Source: Raphanus sativus (taxonomy: Eukaryota; Streptophyta; Magnoliopsida; Brassicales; Brassicaceae). From it: 64,000 nucleotides of DNA. Shown piece after piece: positions 1 through 14,357 of the stretch. A model generated the notes under the pieces. It ran no database searches. It saw only the letters and a list, made by a program, of their open reading frames with translations, and was not told the DNA's origin. Position 1 is the first letter of the stretch; every line of letters begins with the position of its first letter. The stretch lies in the NCBI RefSeq assembly GCF_000801105.2, contig NC_079515.1, forward strand, positions 20,359,407-20,423,406. The letters run 5' to 3'. The position numbers were made by a program, and so were the translations under genes.

Positions 1-480
1 CCTATCTTTGGATCTTTATCCCCTGTGGTCCAAGCCCAGTCTCTGTAGTGCTCAAGACGACTCACAAAGAATCCTACCATCCCAAATCTGGCGTAGATGT
101 CTGTGCTGGGGAGTGGTAGCTGTCCCGGAGTAGTGTAGGGACTGATAGCAGGGCAGATAAGGCGGAGATCTTCCTCAGTGACGTTACCATGCTGTTTCCG
201 TGGGTAGAAGAGGTGTACAAGCAGTCGGTGGAGGTAGCGCACTGTAGGGTGTCGGATGCGAGAGTTCTTGTCAGCGCCGGTTCTGTGGTTGATTCCAGTA
301 ATCAATTCCCACAGCTTCTTCGGGAGGCCATCGCACCTCGGAAGAGTAGTCTCCTCTGCATCTTGGAAACCCATGACTGTCCCAATGTCTTTGAAGTTCA
401 TGTAGTAGACCCTTCCATCGATCTTGAACTTGATTTTCCCCCATCCCTGCCGTACATGTCTAGAGTCGTGGTAGGTAAAT
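1..480 (-). pseudogene. Athila-type ORF1 (gag-like) fragment
   Basis: Reading the minus strand from about 480 down to the window edge gives a continuous frame with the conserved plant Athila ORF1 stretch around GWGKIKFKIDGRVYYMNFKD, then a long basic/aromatic region. This matches the ATHILA ORF-1 family of Ty3/gypsy retrotransposons, which supplies the element's structural (gag-like) protein. No ATG opens the frame near its start: it stays open back through the primer-binding site and first meets a stop inside the LTR. The leader and the N-terminus are therefore probably deleted, or the reading start is unusual. The fragment runs off the left edge, so its end is unknown. Confidence 0.7.
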
Positions 481-490
481 GAATGATGTT

Positions 491-507
491 CCCCGGCAAC
501 GGCGCCA
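491..507 (-). promoter_or_regulatory. tRNA-Asp primer-binding site of the Athila-type element
   Basis: On the plus strand these 17 bases read CCCCGGCAACGGCGCCA, the 3' end of plant tRNA-Asp including CCA. The minus strand is therefore the primer-binding site for reverse transcription. It lies three bases inside the LTR boundary, as expected for Athila elements, and fixes the element's orientation as minus. Confidence 0.85.
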
Positions 508-510
508 ATT

Positions 511-1872
511 TGATGTTAGGAGTTTTGAGGCTCCCAAGTCAAATGATAGTAAAGCGGAAGTAAAATGTCGAACCAGTTCTGAGGGATTTCAAGCACTAAG
601 AATGCAAGCACTTACTTAATCTAAATGCAACAAATGATTTAAAATGATTTCAGAATCAAATAACTACTATGATGACAAGATAGAAATAAAGAGCAGTAAA
701 TGAATGACTTGCTTAAATATGATAGAAGAGAACTCATGGGCACAGGAACATGATTTCGGGTGATCAAGCATCAAACAAGGATGACAAAATGATGAATCAA
801 ACATACGACCTTAAGCCTAAACACGATCCTAAGCAAGCTCTATATCTAGATGAATGCTCATTTGCTAACACATCTCAAACATCAAATCTCTTTGGCTGAA
901 TGATATGAAAGCAATCAGTAAGAACAGGTTTATTAGCTATCCTAACACTCTTAACAACAAATGTCTTTGGCAAGATGCATTAAGAGCCTAGCAGAGTTGT
1001 CTCAGACATTTCAACAAACACCTTTTGGGTGGGAAATGTCTAGAGATCAACTTTCGAATGATCAAATCGAAAGAGGCAATAAGAACACTCTACTAGCAAG
1101 GCTTGAGATTGATCTACACTAAAAACATCCTTGATCTAACCTAATCACCCTAGTCTCCCTAACCCATGAATTCAAAAGGGAACTACTCACTAATCTTCAT
1201 GTTAAACCTTAAACCCATACTGGATTTCAGATTAAACATGTAGATGAACACATGAAATCAAATAGAAAATCAATAACAAGAGAACAATGAATCCAAAAGA
1301 TGAACTTTCCAAGAGTATTTTGTGGTTTTTTCTTCAACAAAAGATAATCTGGCCAAAAGTGGCTACAATCATTCTTAAACTTAGGTTTTCAGAGTGCCAA
1401 AACGACATAAGTAATTGCAAATAGGTCCTTGAATTAAAAAGAAATTGCAAATAAGAAACACGCAGCGACCTCCGCAGGTCGCTCCAGCACGTCGCTCTGG
1501 CCCTTGGGAGCGACCTCGGATGGTCGCTGCGAGGGGTCGCTCCGGGATATTTTCTTCATCTTTGAGTCACGTAAAGCCGAGCGACTTGGAGTGGTCGCTC
1601 TAGCTTTGGTCGTCAAGGTCGCTCCGGCTGGAGCGAGGTCTCACAGCGACCTCTGCAGGTCACTCCAGCATCTTCTCGTCCAATCATCCTCCTTTTCACA
1701 CCTTTTGAGCTCCAAATGCATCCCAATGTCTCCAAAAGCTCCATAAGATGCTCTAATACCTGATAAGGACTCATGTATGCAAAATGCAACCTAAACAAGG
1801 CTAGAATCTAACCTACATGATGAAAATGCATGAAAAGGAATGGGTGAAACAATGCAATTATGCAAGACATCA
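511..1872 (-). mobile_element. 5' LTR of Athila-type Ty3/gypsy element
   Basis: A 1362-bp LTR bounded by the perfect terminal inverted repeat TGATGT...ACATCA. Its inner edge is three bases from the tRNA-Asp primer site. The length fits Athila LTRs, which are over 1 kb. The outer half (about 1455-1680) is a GC-rich island of repeated GGTCGCT/AGCGACC words, very unlike the AT-rich remainder. The second LTR lies outside the window, so age and target duplication cannot be judged. Confidence 0.8.
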
Positions 1873-2818
1873 GTTAACGAAAGAAAATTGATGGAAAACT
1901 TGTTTTCCACCTTATAAAATAAATACATTTTACATTTATTTTTAAATAGTTAATTACATTATTGTATAATTCTTTATCTCTAATGATCAAACATATTTTG
2001 ATAAACAATTTCACGGACAACAATTCCACAATATAATGTTCGCTATAACACTAGAATAAACAGATGGTCACATATTTGTTTGGGAAATTTGGAATCATAA
2101 CCATTGTAGGAATTAAACCAAGTATATACACATAACAAAAGAAGGGCTATGTATTTGTATAATAATTGCCATATTGTCCTTGACATGCATTTTTCTGATT
2201 TTTTCTTTTTTTCTTTTCATTTTTTACTTTTCTTACAAACATGTTTTCCCTTTCTATTTTTAATTGCTTTTAATTTCTGTTAAAACAACTATTAAACTTT
2301 GTAGTTAACATGATAAAAACATAGATTTTCTTTTACATACAATATGTTTTGAAAATTTCAAAACAAACATATATTTTGTAAATTTTATATCATCTTCTAT
2401 AATCACGATTGTAAATCTATACTATTTTACACACATATATAGTATAGTCAGAAACATAGCATAGTACAATCTCTTTCTTCCTCTGCATCCCTCCCGTCCT
2501 TCCACTATTTCTCTCTCTCCCTCCTCTACCACCATAGCCCCACCATTTTCTCCTTCTCTGCATGTTTCTATACTATGTTAAATTACAGTATAGTACAATA
2601 CATTTATTTTTCTCTTATTTTGCAATTTATATCTCTTTCTCTGTCTCATGATTCTTGTTACTCAATACTTGATCAGTTACACTGTTTTGTTCTTCAACAC
2701 CGTCGCCACTCATCATTTCTCTCTAAATTTTTTTTAGAGAATTTCATATATACAAAGTTTGTGGATGTGTCTAGTATTCCATACCATAACATGTATAGCA
2801 TAGTCACGTAATGGATAA
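1873..2818. other. AT-rich intergenic DNA
   Basis: No gene seen. It carries pyrimidine-rich runs near 2460-2560 and several scattered variants of the word TAGTATAGTACAAT between 2420 and 2810. That word recurs near 3370, which suggests old repeat remnants. Confidence 0.5.
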
Positions 2819-3262
2819 GAGTTTGGGTTTAGGGTTTATGATTAGGATTTGGGTTTAGGGTATACGGTTTGGGTATATGGTTTGGGTTTAGGGTATATGG
2901 TTTGGGTTTAGTGTTTGGGTTTAGGGTATATGGTTTGGGTTTAGGGTTTGGGTTTTGGGTATATGGTTTGGGTTTAGGGTTTAGGGTATATGGTTTGGTT
3001 TAGGGTTTAGGTTTAGGGTATATGGTTTGGGTTTAGGGTTTAGTATATATGGTTTTAGTTTAGGGTTTAGTGTATATGGTTTGGGTTTAGTGTTTGGGTT
3101 TAGAGTATATGGTTTGGGTTTAGGGTATATGATTTGGGTTTATGGTATATGGTTTGGGTTTAGGGTTTAGGATATATGGTTTGGGTTTAGAGTATTTGGT
3201 TTGGGTTTAGAGTTTGGGTTTAGAGTATATGGTGTAGGTATATAATTTGGTTTAGGGTAAAG
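2819..3262 (+). repeat. Telomere-motif minisatellite
   Basis: A degenerate tandem array, about 440 bp, built from TTTGGGTTTAGGG and GGTATATGG words in units of roughly 20-30 bp. TTTAGGG is the plant telomere repeat, so this looks like an interstitial telomere-derived or telomere-like minisatellite. Units vary by base changes and missing words, so it is not a fresh telomere insertion. Confidence 0.8.
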
Positions 3263-4573
3263 GATACTCTATACAAACCTTTAATCTTTTTCAGCTTTCT
3301 TATTTCCTTTATCCTCTTAATAATGGTTGTTGTTATAAATTAATTGTTCTGTACTATATATTTGACAAACATAGTATAGTACGATATCAATCGTTGTATT
3401 AATCAAATTTCACGCGCGAGAAAGGAGAACGTGGTCCATTTCTACATCAAATTGACACAGCTTTTCATGCATGGCTATATTCTTAATTGTTAGAGTTTAT
3501 ATGATTATTGAGCAAATTGACCCAATTTGTTAATCAAAAACATATTTTATGACATCACCACAACTGACAGTTTTGCCTTCAGCACTTTATTTTTTTTTGA
3601 TAAGTTTTAGTTCTATAATCGACAAAAATTGCACCATCTCATAATCTAACCAAAATTTAAAAAATACCAGAATGAAATTTGAATATTTGGACCCCATAAC
3701 AAGCAAAAGCAAAGTATAGACATAATATCTCAGATGATGGTGAATGGAGGCAGTGGGATTACACTGTTCATCTTTTTAATCTGCGACCTCGTCTACATAA
3801 GCTTATAAGTAACTAATAAAACTTGTGGAACCACTTTCTATTAGTTTGTTGTACTATATATCATGAAAATATTAGTTACCCTCCACAGATACCATATGCA
3901 CTCTTTGCTAAATTGTAAATGTCATTAAAAAACTTAACGAAGATCTGGTTACAAGTGATTGAAACCAAGAAATGCTTTTCAGCCGATCAGGTTTAAGGGG
4001 CCGCAAAAAGTTTGAAAAACTCCAAAGAACCTAAGGAATTAACATCAAATAACCAAACAATGGCTAACTTGAAGTTAATATTACAATCAACACAAAGACA
4101 ACCATCTTGAACTCCCATACCAAAACGCTTCTTGTTCCACCGGTTTGAAACAGAGAACAAGAGAATAACCTGAAGGCGAGTTCGATCGAGCCTCACCGAA
4201 GTGGCTCCTAGCAGGCATCGACAGAGAACATGATATGCACTCCAATCATGTTAACTGTTATGGAGACTCTATATAAGTCGTTTGTGTGGCAGTAAAATTT
4301 AATTGTCACACTACAATCCAATATACTATTAACATTTGTATTCAAAGAACAACGATGATAACATGATTGGATCCTAACTGTAAATTTAAATCAAGTCAAC
4401 CATCAATTATCCTGAGAGTAACTAAAGAGTTGACATAAGCAGCTAGCTATAACATTCCCCTTACGTTAAACGAAACAAATATTCATTTGAAAATTGAGTA
4501 AAGTTCGAAAATTAAATTAAATAAAAACAATAAAATCGGGATATTCCACAATCCTAGGAATCACTCTTGATTT
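3263..4573. other. Intergenic DNA, nothing recognised
   Basis: Mixed AT-rich sequence. I see no supported gene, RNA or complete mobile element. The part nearest 4573 probably holds the 3' untranslated region of the proline-rich gene. Confidence 0.5.
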
Positions 4574-5023
4574 TCAATAAACCATGAAACCGATAACTAG
4601 AAGCGCAATCAGCTTAACGGTGGTGAACATCTCTCCAGCAGCCGCTCCTCCGAAGTCATGGTCAACGGGGTACAAGTCTCCCGGTGGAGGAGACGCGTAT
4701 ACGTAAGTAGGGGGAGGTGGCGGCGGCGAAAAGTAGACCTCCTGCTTTGGTGGCGGTGGGCAGTAGGACATTTTTGGAGGCGGTGGTGAAGAAGGAGGTG
4801 GCGGAGGTGGCGGAGATGGTGGAGGCGGCGAGGGACAAGAAGGAGGAGGAGGAGGAGGTGGTGGCGGTGGATTTTGGATACAAGGTGTGCACTTAATGGG
4901 ATCGTCGTTGAGCTTTTCGACTTGAGAACGTGCGGCGTTGATTATAACCGGAGATGTGAGAAACACGATGGCCGTGAAGAATGTGGCCGTGAGATCCATG
5001 AAACGGCGATTTTTCTCCGGCAT
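4574..5023 (-). CDS. Proline-rich (extensin-like) secreted protein
   Basis: A single-exon 149-residue protein. Residues about 9-31 form a hydrophobic signal segment ending in NAA. After a short C-x-x-C patch (KCTPCIQ, 44-50), residues 52-114 are dominated by proline runs with extensin-like SPPPP words and an odd YCPPPP unit. Residues 133-149 are a hydrophobic tail preceded by small residues (GGAAAG, 125-130), as in GPI-anchor signals. The probable role is a hydroxyproline-rich cell-wall or plasma-membrane-anchored glycoprotein. It matches the position of the proline-rich family protein next to COX11 in Arabidopsis (from memory). A TATA-like stretch lies about 50 bp upstream (5071-5080). It is divergently transcribed from COX11. 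The precise biological role is unknown. Confidence 0.75.
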   Translation of the reverse strand: MPEKNRRFMDLTATFFTAIVFLTSPVIINAARSQVEKLNDDPIKCTPCIQNPPPPPPPPPPSCPSPPPPSPPPPPPPSSPPPPKMSYCPPPPKQEVYFSPPPPPPTYVYASPPPGDLYPVDHDFGGAAAGEMFTTVKLIALLVIGFMVY

Positions 5024-5230
5024 GTTGTAAGAATGGTTTTGGACTTAGACGTGTGAAATCAAATGATACAAATATATAAATGGAATGTATTTACGTGTGT
5101 ATAAATACCATTAAGTTCTTACCATAACATAATATGAAAGTTCTTAATATGGATCTAACCCAATAAATGAATATATTGTCCTAATGACGTTGAAGATCTT
5201 GAAAATAATTGTAATTCAATGACACAGTTC

Positions 5231-5428
5231 ACTACATTGGGTTACAATTAATTGCAATGACAGTTCATATTATATTGTCCTAAAATGCAAAATATGGGCC
5301 TTATTGAGTAGTTCACACCATGGGCTTAGAACTACATGGGGTTACAGTTAATTGCAATGACAGTTCATATTATATTGTCCTAAAATGCAAAATATGGGCC
5401 TTATTGGGTCAAACCATGGGCTTAGAAT
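5231..5428 (+). promoter_or_regulatory. Tandem 100-bp promoter duplication with site II motifs
   Basis: Two direct copies with a 100-bp period (5231-5330, 5331-about 5428), nearly identical, in the space between the divergent proline-rich gene and COX11. Each carries a TGGGCC (5295-5300, 5395-5400) and a TGGGCT (5321-5326, 5417-5422). TGGGCC/T words are plant site II elements, known in promoters of nuclear genes for mitochondrial proteins including cytochrome c and oxidase components, so regulation of COX11 is the natural reading. Confidence 0.7.
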
Positions 5429-5761
5429 TAAATTTCGAAATGCATGTGAACAGAAAAAACGATTAAAGAGCCGACTAATCTTACCAGACAAAACAAGTTG
5501 TTTGACTTGTTCCGTCTTCTTTGGTTTTCATTTCATGTGCCGTCTTTGATTTCTCTTACGCCGACGATACAAGGACGCCGTTCCGTTACCGGTAAGTTTT
5601 CTCTCTCTTCGTAGCATTCTTCGTGTTATGATGCATTACATTCTTTATTCAATCGTGACGATCGTTATTGATCGTCTGGGTTCGTGTTTCTTGTGCAGAT
5701 TAGTAGTTGTGTGTAGTGTTTCCTCACTGTGTCAATCGATTGAGATAATTAATCTTCGGCC

Positions 5762-7246
5762 ATGTCGTGGTCGAAGGCATGTAGAGGGACTCGAATCTCT
5801 TCATATTTAGAGAATCTTCATCGAACATCGAGGTAAAAATGGATCCTTTCTCCCCTCCTGAGATGCAGATTAACTGTTCGTTAATATTCCTCAATGAAAG
5901 TTCTGCCCTAGCTAAAGATTCTGATTTTGAATTAATAATTAAATCTTTCTTATTATTGTAGGACTGTGCCTCTTGTTCCTAGCTCTCGTTATTACACTCA
6001 TGGAGCTTGTAATGGCAATCAGCATAATCTCTTAAACAAGAGAGGGCTTTTGGGAAGCTCATCTTCGTTTTTCACTTTGAATTCCCATTCCGCTGCTGTT
6101 AAATCGATGTTGCTTACTAGTGCTCATCGCCACTATTCTTCTACTCAGTCGATAACAGAAACCAAATCGAAGAAAATGCTCTATTACCTCACTGCTGTCG
6201 TCTTTGGCATGGTTGGGCTAACTTACGCCGCTGTACCATTGTATAGAACCTTCTGCCAAGCTACTGGATATGGAGGTACTGTTCAACGCAAAGAGGTATA
6301 TTTCTTTTATAAATAACACCATTTGTTTATTACTTTCACTTATCGCCTCGGAGGTTTAAATCATTCGTAGTCTGTTTACTAATCTTTGGGGCTTTTGTAC
6401 TAGTACAGACTGTTGAGGAGAAGATTGCTAGGCATTCAGAATCTGGTACCGTCACTGAAAGGTGTTTATTTCTCTGTCTCTTAACACCATTCGTAACCTG
6501 TCATCTTTTTTTTTTTTCATGTGATATTGGTAGCTAACTATACATGTTTGTCTTGTAAATATAGGGAGATTGTGGTGCAGTTCAATGCTGATGTTGCTGA
6601 TGGGATGCAGTGGAAGTTCACTCCTACTCAAAGAGAGGTTTTAGACTTTACAAGTCAAGAAGAGTGTTCTGACATGTTAATGTGTGTGTGTCTTTTAACT
6701 GATGGTTTTGGTATATTTTCTTTGAAGGTGAGAGTAAAGCCAGGAGAAAGCGCGCTCGCCTTTTACACTGCTGAAAACAAAAGTTCAGCTCCAATAACCG
6801 GAGTCTCCACTTACAATGTCACTCCCATGAAGGTATGTATAATCACTCTCAAGTTCCCTCTTAATACATATTTTCATTGATTCACCAACTATTGTTTGGT
6901 TTTTTACAGGCAGGAGTTTATTTCAACAAGATACAATGTTTTTGCTTTGAGGAGCAGCGACTTCTTCCCGGAGAACAGATCGACATGCCGGTTAGTACTA
7001 ACTATCCTTTTTGTTCTTGGTTCTGTTTGATATTCCTTAAACCAAAATCAAGAGCCCATTAAGAACTTTTTTTAAAACTTGATTTTGCAGGTGTTCTTCT
7101 ACATTGATCCTGAGTTTGAGACTGATTCAAGAATGGACGGAATCAACAACCTGATATTGTCTTACACTTTCTTCAAAGTGTCCGAGGAAAATACTACAGA
7201 TTCGGTCGACAAGAACAGCTCTGTGCCAGTTCAAGAAAGCAAGTAA
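5762..7246 (+). CDS. COX11: Cytochrome c oxidase assembly protein COX11
   Basis: Seven exons by GT-AG splicing: 5762-5832, 5962-6295, 6409-6461, 6565-6637, 6728-6832, 6910-6990, 7091-7246. They sum to 873 nt, or 290 residues, with every junction in frame. COX11/CtaG is an inner-mitochondrial-membrane copper chaperone that delivers copper to the CuB centre of cytochrome oxidase subunit 1. Seen here: a Ser/Arg-rich presequence (about 1-90), one membrane span (about 96-117), the C-terminal domain in the intermembrane space, and the copper ligands Cys122 plus the C-F-C pair Cys222/Cys224 in QCFCFEEQ. Exon 1 gives the ATG in the context [10 protein letters not shown] 5'-UTR intron is likely, with a donor near 5591 and an acceptor near 5699. 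The 3' end converges on the ARFD1 gene. It appears intact. Confidence 0.93.
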
Positions 7247-7433
7247 AATGTGTCATTTTTTCTAAAGAGAAACTCTCTCTAATCTTTGTCGAATTTTATG
7301 AAGGCATCTGTGTTATGCAATTGTCTGTTAGTTATGTGCTTTATATCTTAAGAAACATAAAATTATTTATAAGCACAAAGAGCTTAATAACTTGAAACAG
7401 AAGATTTAGCATTAAATAAAAACCAGAACTTTG

Positions 7434-8338
7434 TTACATTCTTTCAGCATTTTTCAGGAGCCAGTCGAGTCCTTCATGTAAACCGTCACCACATAATGCA
7501 CATGAGTTCTGGACATGCCTAGCAAGCGAATACCAAAACAGTAGAATACTCGAATCTAATTTGGCAGGATTATAGGCTTTAAGAGTGTTGTATATATCTT
7601 CTTACCAGTTTCTTTGCCAATTTCTCTGACGAAGAGAAGTGAGGTCAAGTACATTACTGATCTCAGAAGCAGACATGGCACCAGGAACCTCATGCTTGTT
7701 TGCATAAACAAGAACGGCAACATTATCCGGTACATTCCCCTGTATCTAAATCTAGGGAATCACACGTTGGGCATTATATAAAACTTGCTAGATGTTTAAA
7801 AGAGGACAGGGCTTTTGTTACCTCATCCATCACCATGTGAAGGAAACTCTTTGCCTCTTCCATTCGCTCTCTGTCTGTGGTATCGACCACGTACACAAAC
7901 CCTGATACTTGTCGAAAGTAATGTTTCCATAACGGTATCATCTGCACCAAAAGCCATCATGAGGTATGGTTTATATGCTTCTCTTTAAGCTGGTGCTAAA
8001 TAAAACGGTTTCCATACCCTATACCGATATTGCCCGCCCATTTCAACGAAACAGAAGCTCGAGTTCTTGTATTTAAAGCTTTCCATGTCTAATCCTAGAA
8101 GCATTGATCCCTTCTTTGTTTGAATAGTTCATATGAAAACAATGATGTGAATAAAGAAAAAGTATGATATGCTTTGCTTTTACTTACCACCGGTGGGGGT
8201 GTTTGTGGAAAGCACTTCACCGGTTTTGAGTTTGTGAAGTATAGATGATTTTCCAGTACCGGGGAGGCCGAAAAACACTATTCTCGGTTCGGTTTCTTGG
8301 AATAGACCAGCAAATGGCTTCCCAAGTGTTGTCCCCAT
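7434..8338 (-). CDS. ARFD1: ARF-family small GTPase, ARFD1-like
   Basis: Five exons on the minus strand: 8338-8188, 8094-8018, 7941-7822, 7745-7606, 7518-7434. They total 573 nt, or 190 residues, all in frame. ARF proteins are myristoylated GTPases that recruit vesicle coats. Seen: Met-Gly start (myristoylation), P-loop GLPGTGKSS (24-32), switch I Thr near 49, MGGQ (69-72), and NKHE (132-135). The G motifs are divergent: the usual DxxGQ reads ExxGQ, and NKxD has Glu for Asp. As I recall the Arabidopsis ARFD1 proteins also have NKHE, so this may be family-typical rather than damage. Arabidopsis has two tandem ARFD genes here (from memory); only one is present. GTP-binding activity is uncertain. 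Confidence 0.88.
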
Positions 8339-9802
8339 CTTCTTGAATCAGCAAAGATCAAATTCTTCAACGAAATTTACTTTATAGACCTGGAAAACAA
8401 CAAAAGGAGACGAATCTGAGGATTGGGCTCTAGAGAAAAAAAAGCTTTTGAGATTGAGATAGAGAGAGAACCGACCTTGTTGTCTATTCTTGAGTTTCAA
8501 AGTCAACTAGTTCAAAGCTTAGGCATTAAGATTTAGGAGTTGTGTGTTAAGTCCATTTCAGGATGAGATCACGATTAAAGTCAACCAGTTGACTTGGTGC
8601 AATCAGTTTCAAAGACTTTCTCCTTTGTTTATTAAAAAATATGCCAATAGACAGAACGTGTGTTCATATTCAGAAGACTATAGTTTCTAACAATGTTCTA
8701 AAAATAGGCATATGCAGCAAAAGAAGTGTTTCTAACATTTGCTGTGAAAAAAAAACTGTGATCAAACTATTTTTAATGAGAGAGAGAAGGAAAAGATTTG
8801 ATACGTTTACAAAGAATAAACTTTATGTTTTTCATAGTCTCTACACTGATTTTTTGTTGTTTTATAGGTCGACCATAGTTATCTACAATTTTCATGTTTT
8901 TGTAGAACCGAGCTGCTCGTGGAGCTGATGTTTATTTCCTTGTTTCTCGCAAGCATTACGTTAGTAAGTCGTGTATTTTGACAAGGCAAGTGGGTGAAAC
9001 AATTGCTTCTATGGTGATTTGCTGCTATTCAAAAGAAGTCTTGCATTCAAAGGAAGTCTTGCATTGTGATCAAACATTTGCTGCTATGGTATAACCATAG
9101 TTTTTATTTAAGTAATATTCGGAGTCAATTGCTTCTCTGCATAGCCAAAATTGGATTGAACGAACCAGTAACATTATAGTCAAGTTTGATAGACTGTCAT
9201 GTATTTTTTTGTATGCTATAGTTTGGTTATTTGTGCACACTGATGTTTCATGTTTGTAAGTTATATGTTGTATGAATTCTTTGAAGCAAAAAAAAAAAGA
9301 ACTATGTGTGTCTTCTTCGCGGAAGTTTAATAACCAAAACAACAGCTTCAACTAATAAAAGGGTTATCTTCTCTTTTTTGTCAAGTAAGGTTATAGAAAG
9401 AAGCTAAATAGACGTACAGTGCAAGAAAACACATTTGTTTAACTACTTCATTGGCTTAGATAACATTGCATGATAATAATATCGATCAGATTCTGTAAAA
9501 CACATATGTTTTGTTTAATACATACGAGGACGTTGTGCATGTTAAGTTTTTTGCATTTAATTGAATCAGTTAAAAAATTATAAATTTTTTCTTGCTTACC
9601 ATATTTACCTACTAAATATTTTTCTTGCTTACCAAGTCTCAAATCAGTAAAAAAAATGTTAAATATCTAAACTTCGAACTTATAAGATATCTATTTAACA
9701 TAATCTAATTTTGCATTTACTTTCGTATTGCCTTTCTTATTAGCAATAATATTGCAACTATATAAACTAAAACACTATAATTACTTTATTAAAAACACAA
9801 AT

Positions 9803-9835
<33 letters not shown>
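8339..9835. other. Intergenic DNA; ARFD1 5' region, then AT-rich sequence
   Basis: The first 200 bases or so hold the ARFD1 promoter and UTR. No gene is supported from 8600 on. An AT microsatellite at about 9808-9835 leads into the GA-repeat array. Confidence 0.5.
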
Positions 9836-13095
<3,260 letters not shown>

Positions 13096-13191
13096 ACAAA
13101 ATGAGTTCGAGAGTAAGATAAACACACAAAACCCAAATTCCAAACTATATATATATACTTTCTAATATTTTCGAAAAATTGCTGATCTAAT

Positions 13192-13227
13192 AATCTCATC
13201 CCGCGCAAGGCGCGGGTTACTACCTAG
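13192..13227 (+). mobile_element. Helitron 3' terminus
   Basis: A perfect 7-bp hairpin, CCCGCGC (13200-13206), loop AAG, GCGCGGG (13210-13216), is followed seven bases later by CTAG (13224-13227) and then T. That is the standard Helitron 3' end (subterminal hairpin, CTRR, insertion before T). The body must lie to the left, so the GA satellite is probably inside this element. I could not place a 5' TC terminus. Confidence 0.75.
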
Positions 13228-13466
13228 TATTAAACTATTTTTAATGATTTTTTACAAAAAAAAACTGTGTAAAGTTCCAAAAATCAGTTTAGACAATCAC
13301 CGATTCCTTATTGAACTTTAGCAAATGTAAAAGAATGAGAGCAATGTTCCAGCTTAGTTCCATCGTACACACTTTCGAGTTAAACTGAAATATTTATGTC
13401 AAGTTCCAAATCATAAATGAAAGTGAGAAATTAAAAGAAAAGAACAGAAAAAAATAGATTAATATC

Positions 13467-13916
13467 CTACAAAGCAAGATTAAGATCTAAACCCTTCTCT
13501 TCTTGTCCCTCCTTCTCTACTACTTCCTCCTCCTCTTCTTTCACCTTGCCATCATCTTCCTTGTGATCAGCAACAACCAAAACTGGCTTTAAATCCATAC
13601 GACACTCAGAGAAATCTTCCGGAAGAAACGCCGGGACCACAACGCAGGATCTCTCTCCCCCGTTCCATTTCTTCCTCGATTCACCGGAGTTCCTAGTTAA
13701 TTCTTCTCGTCTTCGTTTTCGTGCTTCTTGATACGTTTTGATAAGCTTGAAGAACGTATCAATCTTCCTCTCTTCTTCCTCTTCCTCTTCTCTTTCTCTT
13801 TCTCTCTTGTCGATCATGTTGACCTCCTTGATCTCCACATTTTGGTCCTTCTCGTTCTTCATGGTCTTAAGGGCACTAGAGGGGCAATCGTGTAGATTAA
13901 GTTGTTTGGGATACAT
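13467..13916 (-). CDS. NIMIN1: NIM1-interacting protein NIMIN1
   Basis: A single-exon 149-residue acidic protein. NIMIN proteins bind NPR1/NIM1 in the nucleus and dampen salicylic-acid-induced PR gene expression through NPR1-TGA complexes. Seen: an Arg/Glu run (37-50) followed by the NPR1-binding core DTFFKLIK (53-60), a basic nuclear-import-type cluster RKRRREE (66-72), an acidic C-terminal third, and a terminal EAR repression motif LDLNLAL (143-149). Length and motif order match Arabidopsis NIMIN1, which sits at the same place between the ARFD and polygalacturonase genes (from memory). The upstream region carries as-1-like and W-box words. It appears intact. Confidence 0.92.
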   Translation of the reverse strand: MYPKQLNLHDCPSSALKTMKNEKDQNVEIKEVNMIDKREREREEEEEEERKIDTFFKLIKTYQEARKRRREELTRNSGESRKKWNGGERSCVVVPAFLPEDFSECRMDLKPVLVVADHKEDDGKVKEEEEEVVEKEGQEEKGLDLNLAL

Positions 13917-14357
13917 TTACGAAATAAAATTGAGTTTGGAGACTTGAGTGAGTGAGATGGGTTAATATTCCTATTTGTCTGTTTAAAGGAAGAATTAGAC
14001 GTGACGAAACTTCTTGGCAAAATGACAAAAACAACCTGTCCTCAGCTCCTTTCAAGTCTTTCTTAACTTTTATTCTAGCTTTATTCTTTTTAACAACTAT
14101 TGTAAACAAGAAATACTCCAAAAATTAATTTGTTTGCAATAAACTATTGACGTTGGTATTTTTTGTCAAAAGAAAGACTTTGATATTTGTATTTTTATTT
14201 CCCCAAAAGAAAAACAATTCAAACACTTTGAAATCGTTTTTGGAAGAAAAAAAAAATCGATACAGAGGGTACAAAGGTAAAAGAAATCGGAGATACCAAT
14301 CGATTGCGTCAGATGATGATCTTTGTGGATAAAACGACATGAAGCAGTTATGAGACT

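Noticed and set aside
491..507. tRNA-Asp gene fragment
   Set aside because: Only the 3' 17 bases are present, with encoded CCA, at the LTR edge: a primer-binding site.
3993..4196. 67-residue minus-strand frame
   Set aside because: No domain, no family resemblance, no supporting splice or promoter context.
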